Assembly: GCA_032433595.1 (NCBI GenBank)
Contig: JASWJB010000071.1
Span: 1-64,000 of the forward strand
Reading direction: 5' to 3'
Source: Conoideocrella luteorostrata
Lineage: Eukaryota; Ascomycota; Sordariomycetes; Hypocreales; Clavicipitaceae
DNA length: 64,000 nucleotides
In this document: one piece after another, positions 59,675 to 64,000 of the stretch
Layout: each line of letters opens with the position of its first letter
Position numbering within the stretch: the first letter of the stretch is position 1
Translations under genes and position numbers: made by a program
The notes under the pieces: model-generated
Told to the model about the DNA's origin: nothing
What the model saw: only the letters and a program-made list of their open reading frames with translations
Database searches by the model: none

Positions 59675-60688
59675 GACGAATCAAGCAAGCGATGGCATGT
59701 GAGCGTGCGCAAACTACTCGTGGCAACCGATCTTGTAGTTGTGTCCGATCGGAGATGTCGTTACTCAATGAGCGACACGCAGCTGTGCTCGGGAAAGGAG
59801 AGCAGCTCGCCAAGCTCGGAACAGAGTCCACCGCGAGACTGAGGCTGCCGCAGCTGGCTCCTGGGTCGGTGCTGGCTGGGTTTAATGTTGCTGTCGCTTG
59901 TCGTCGTTTGCTATCTTCGCAAGCGGGATGGGTTTGGTAGCTGGATGGATGGATAACTACGGAGCAGATGTTATGGCCGTGGTAGTTGTTCCATATGGAG
60001 TAAGCTTACGGAGTACTCCGTACTGTGTGTGTTCAAGTGTCCTGATCCTTGATTGGGTGAGGCAGTGTGAGACACCATAACCACTCCATAATCACTCCGC
60101 GCCAATGTTAAGGACCGTGCTCTATTTTTACTCGTCACTGCTCCGTACCGTAGATGTTGAGACTACCGGGTTAACTTATGCCATGATTAATTATTAGCTG
60201 TAGATGTGCTGCCCGGTCGGCTATCAATTCATTTTCTTAATGCGGTGGGCTTACTCGACGTCTAGAATGACCACAACAGCTCTATACTCGCTTGTCTCTT
60301 ACTACAACGCTCCCTGTCGGTCATCCCCTGCCCGCCCGTCTTCGAATAGTACGATATACACTGTTGATGAATACATTTGTTACATCAATCACCTTCCCCT
60401 AACTCATCCAACTTCATCCAAAAACCTCCGGGTTGACGCCTGGGACATTGACCTAGGTATGGTACTCAGAGCTTCCTTGCATAATTCCAGAATTCCACAG
60501 TTCCAAGTTCCCTCAAAAAGTGACCAACGCCATCTGGGTATAAACCAGTTCCCTTATTTTTGTTTCCTTCGCGCTCTGCTTTGCGACAAATGAGATATTA
60601 AAAACACAAATAGCACAAATACGTCAAACCCCAGTACAAAATGCACGTAACTGCATCACTGTCTATTCTTCCTTCGTGTTTCCTTCCT
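59675..60688. other. Intergenic region between ENV7 and SNT2
   Basis: This gap is the ENV7 promoter side and the SNT2 3' side. TACGGAGTACTCCGTAC at 60007-60023 contains a 16-bp perfect palindrome of the CGG-N6-CCG form, with a degenerate copy near 59957. No gene is supported. Confidence 0.55.
60007..60023. repeat. Palindromic TACGGAGTA element (CGG-N6-CCG)
   Basis: TACGGAGTACTCCGTA (60007-60022) is a perfect palindrome with the same six-base CGG spacing as the copy at 6349-6366, about 330 bases upstream of the ENV7 start. Confidence 0.8.
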
Positions 60689-63600
60689 TTATGATAATAG
60701 GTTTCGTAGAGATGGGCTTGCGCTCGCGCCGCTGGCAGGCCGATTCTCTGGTGGGCGATGTCCAAGACCACTAATAGGAGGTGCCGTTTCGTGTGCTGGC
60801 GCTATTGCCGGTGGCCCTCCAGGAGGGGGCAGACCGTTCCGAACCATCGGCGGACTGGCATGCACGCCACCAGGATATGGCGGTCGCTGAGAGTGCATTC
60901 CATGAGTATATGCTTCAGATCGAGGTGGTAGAGCACCATTGTTCAGGCCAGGGGAGGTGCCGTGTCCAGGGGTGGGTGCATGTGCCGGTGGAGGAGCATG
61001 GCCGTATGGTGGCACATACCCAGGAGGGACCGGTCCGTTCATTCGTCGGGGTGACAGAGGCAATACGTTGGCGTATATCGGTGACCCATGTGGGTGCTGA
61101 TGTGGTATAGAAACTGGCGCGACGGGAGGCGGCCCAGACATAGATGGCGGCCGAAGCGCTGTAAGACTTGATATAGGAGGCGGTCCGCTGTTGTGCAGGG
61201 GCGGTGGAGGTGCGCCATTCATGTGGCGAGGTGGTGATCTATGCTGTTGGCTTCCCCAGTCGTTATATGCCTGCCTCGAGGGTGGCACTTGGGGATATCC
61301 ATGAGGCGCCGCACCGAGGGTATGAGGTTGCGCATGGGGAGCATGGCTGATGGGTGGCGGTCCATGTGGTGGTGGAGGAGCCGGAGCGTGTGGAGGGTGA
61401 TGAAGTTGCGTATGTATCTCTGGGCGCAGAGGAGCGGCGCGATAATCAGACGACGTTGGTCGCGATGGGCTCCGAAGCGGAGGTGGTGCTGTAGTACTTG
61501 ATCCTGTGAGGAGTTGCCGTGGAGGTTCCAATGTTGCCGGAGGTGGCGACGGACCAGCTGCCAATACTTTTGGCGTCTTTGGACACTTCTTACACTTGTG
61601 ACACTGAAATTTGCGTTGCTCGACAAACTTCTGCGCTTCGGATCCAATTGTTCCATGATGCCCGTTTGTAAGTATCTTCTCCTGAGAGTTGTCGATAGGC
61701 CACCACCTTGGTGTCACATCAATACCACAGGTGATGCAGACCTTGGCCCCGGGTTGTCGAGCATTGACAGCTGCCTCTACTGGATCCCCTTCGCGAGGGT
61801 GAGTCGATGTGCCGTTTGGAATTGTCGCAGCAGCAGCAGCAGCAGTTGTTGTTGTTGTTGTCGACGTGCGCCTAGCACCTGGCACCACGGGCATCCCAGA
61901 CATCTTTGCTGCAGTCATCATTAGATTTGCTTTGCGGACGGTGCCTGTCAGTGTCAGATCTGCCTGCTTGTAGTTTTGCACGTAGAGTTGCAGGGCATTT
62001 ACTCCTGCTTCATTAACGACTTCGTGCATTTGGTGAGCAACCGTCTTGGTAGGGGCGTGATCCCTGCACCACAGCACAGCTGACATAGTTCCGCTCTCTC
62101 CATTGACAGTCACGATGTTGAACTGATCGCGGCGAGAACTCTTGACAGGTGATATGTCGAATCCAAGAAGGTGACCGTGTTGTCGAGCACACTCAACGTG
62201 ATCTGCAATTGCATCAGCGGCTGTACATTGTATGACCCATGACCAAAAAAAAAAAAACATTCCAGAAAAACACTCAAACTCACATGGTATGCGGCACTGA
62301 TGACAGGATATACAAGCACCTCCTGTCTGGTTACAAGCCTGACACACTTCATCGTATTTGGCACGCGCGATTGATGGAATACCTTCCGAGGGTTCCAATG
62401 CCTTCGCGTTCCCAAATTTGACTTCAGGTGTCCAGACCGCACATGTGACATGAACCCAGTTGTTGTCGGCAGTCCTCTTCAGTGGCTCTCGCGGGTTGAC
62501 GGGTCGATTCAAATCCTCTTGCTTCTTGCGGTAGTACTCGGCCGCTTTTCTTGCCTGCTGGACCTCGACTCTCTCACGCTCACGGTCCTTTTCGGACATC
62601 TTCTTCTTGTGATGCGTAAGCTTTGGTTGCTCTATGAAATCCTGCTCGGTGAATTCCACAGGGCACAATACACATTTGTAGTGCTAGAGTAATCGTTAGC
62701 CACGGCAATGCTCAACTTGGCCAGCTATGCCAGGTTTCGGGATACTTACAATTGAAACCTGTGGGCTCTTGTCATTTGAGCACATGTCACAAATCCACTT
62801 GCCCTTGATTCGACTATCCAATACCCCATAGCAATTGCGATGCACAGTCAAGCGACATTCTCGACAAGAAAGATGCTGATCGCCCTGGGGTTCCATCTGG
62901 TCACAAATAGCGCAAGCAAGTGTGCGCGGCTTCGGCATATCGGGTATTGGAGTCGACTCCGCAGTCTTGTCCTTCTTTCTTGCGATCGTGGTGGTGCTTC
63001 CTGCATCGGAAACAACGGCAGCATCGGCGTCCTTCTCCGGGGCACCTTTTAACTTCTTCCTCGGTGGCTCTTGTCCGTTCGTTGTGGCGGCGGGGGTAGA
63101 ACCGCGATCTGGAGTCATTAGACCCAACTCCTGTGCAGCCTGAAGCTCCTTGAGAAGTTCTTCGTCCTGCTTTCGCTTCCAGGCCTTGCCTCCGGTTTGC
63201 GTAACTTTCTTGGCCACTTCATCCATGTCTTCCCACCGTATAGCATATCTGCGCCACAACTCGGCGCAGCGTCGACAGAGAGCGACCACGTACTGGCTAC
63301 CCTTATCTTTGCTTGTAGCCTTGACACCGTTTTCGTTGACCAGCCCTTGGGTCGTCGGAGCTCGCCGCCATTGTCGGGAAGTGGTGGTCGAGCAAAACTG
63401 ACAGATGAAGCTGCGCTTCTTGTCAGTTGCTTTCTTGGGGTCAAACGCGGAGTCATCGTCGGCATCGGCAACATCATCTGCCGCTTTGGAGGCTGCCGTA
63501 TCTTCCCTTTTCGCAAACCTCTTGCCTTTGCGACCGGAGAATGAGCCCCAAACTTGATGACCGCGCTCGGTCTTTTTCCAAGTGTAGTAGTACCGTACCA

Positions 63601-64000
63601 CCTCGCCCGGTTTCTTGGTTTTCACATGTTTCATGACCAGGTGTAACTCTGAGCCAAACTTGGCGACTCCTTCCTCAAATTTCTTGTGCTCCGCAGGGGT
63701 AAAGGATGGTTCCTTGAACAAACTTCGCTCAGTATCAGGAAGGTCTCTCAGAGCGCTGACCGAATCGTAGTCCGAGCGGAACAATGTCTCCAACGCAATA
63801 TCTTGAAGGTTGGTGGATTTTTCTGGCAGCCCCAACTTTTTTGCCATTCCTTGAGCGTCTTTCATATATTTAACGACTTCCTGATTGCTGATGGTATTTG
63901 AAGGTTGAGGCACCCAAAGACGGGTTGATGTGGATCTTGGATCATTTTCATCAGGGTCTTCCCCACGCACTTGATATCCGGGCGGCTCATCTTGTACCCA
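60689..64000 (-). CDS. SNT2: SNT2-like chromatin protein (ELM2/SANT, GATA-type finger, PHD and extended PHD), 5' end beyond window
   Basis: Partial gene: 64000-62750, 62683-62284 and 62202-60689 (1054 aa within the window; the start and presumably the BAH domain lie beyond the right edge). Snt2 is a chromatin reader and E3 ligase found with histone deacetylase/demethylase complexes. In order, the sequence shows an ELM2-like stretch (near EPPGYQVRGEDP), a SANT domain (FTPAEHKKFEEGVAKFG, VVRYYYTWKKTERG), a GATA-like finger (CQFC..CRRC), a PHD finger (CAICDQMEPQGDQH to WICDMC) and an extended PHD that crosses both introns (CVLCP, HVTCAVWTPEV, CHQCRIPYHVECARQHGH). A further Cys pair (CITCG, then CHKCKKC) precedes a long Pro/His/Gly-rich tail of about 300 residues. 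The tail is low-complexity and likely disordered. A CAG/CAA trinucleotide tract encodes a Thr-Ala run. Confidence 0.9.
61827..61860. repeat. Trinucleotide repeat in the SNT2 coding exon
   Basis: A GCA tract abutting a GTT tract encodes a run of Thr followed by Ala on the minus strand. Such tracts often vary in length between strains. Confidence 0.8.

Overview
The window is a gene-rich stretch of a filamentous ascomycete (Pezizomycotina) nuclear chromosome. The evidence is about 34 short spliceosomal introns (43-178 bp, GT..AG, branch points of the CTAAC/CTAAT type), long intergenic leaders, and a set of conserved eukaryotic genes whose domain layouts match filamentous fungi (SAM-HMG protein, WW-PhoD phosphatase, SNT2, CLIP-170 with two zinc knuckles). 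A Sordariomycete, perhaps Hypocreales, is my best guess, but that is inference. I see no bacterial-type operon, CRISPR array, rRNA, tRNA or intact transposon.

Layout. Bases 1-7.9 kb hold no gene I can support and are rich in a short dispersed motif (TACGGAGTAC). From 8 to 22 kb: a SAM + HMG-box protein (+), condensin subunit BRN1 (-), a Na/Ca-type cation exchanger (+) and phosphomannomutase SEC53 (+). From 22 to 36 kb, all on the minus strand: a WW-PhoD phosphatase-like protein, a PAQR/Izh-type seven-helix membrane protein, an ERJ5-like ER J-protein, a GPATCH11/Cmg1-type G-patch protein and the ribosome-biogenesis factor NOP14. NOP14 is divergent from a conserved membrane-anchored helical-repeat protein (+, 36.0 kb). 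From 39 to 45 kb: a CLIP-170 microtubule plus-end protein (+) and the farnesylated Hsp40 YDJ1 (+). From 45 to 49 kb: TRM82 (-) and ribosomal protein P0 (+) share a 514-bp divergent promoter. From 49 to 64 kb: mitochondrial-type MutS homologue MSH1 (-), alpha-mannosidase AMS1 (+), an ENV7/STK16-type kinase (-) and the 3' two thirds or so of SNT2 (-), which runs off the right edge.

The genes form no single pathway. Several serve translation and ribosome assembly (NOP14, P0, TRM82), protein folding (YDJ1, ERJ5) and glycan metabolism (SEC53, AMS1), and this is ordinary eukaryotic mixing. Exon structures were built by hand from reading-frame continuity, splice consensus and family knowledge. Every junction given keeps frame.

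The most unusual signal is not a gene. It is a short, near-palindromic element (core TACGGAGTA; longest copy an 18-bp perfect palindrome) present in about 35 copies in intergenic DNA, with none seen in the coding exons. A second dispersed word, TAGGTAGTTA, behaves similarly. Other points of note are a translated-looking leader (two uORFs) and a stop-containing last intron with competing 3' splice sites in the SAM-HMG gene, a 7-nt terminal exon in P0, and frequent AAG 3' splice sites.
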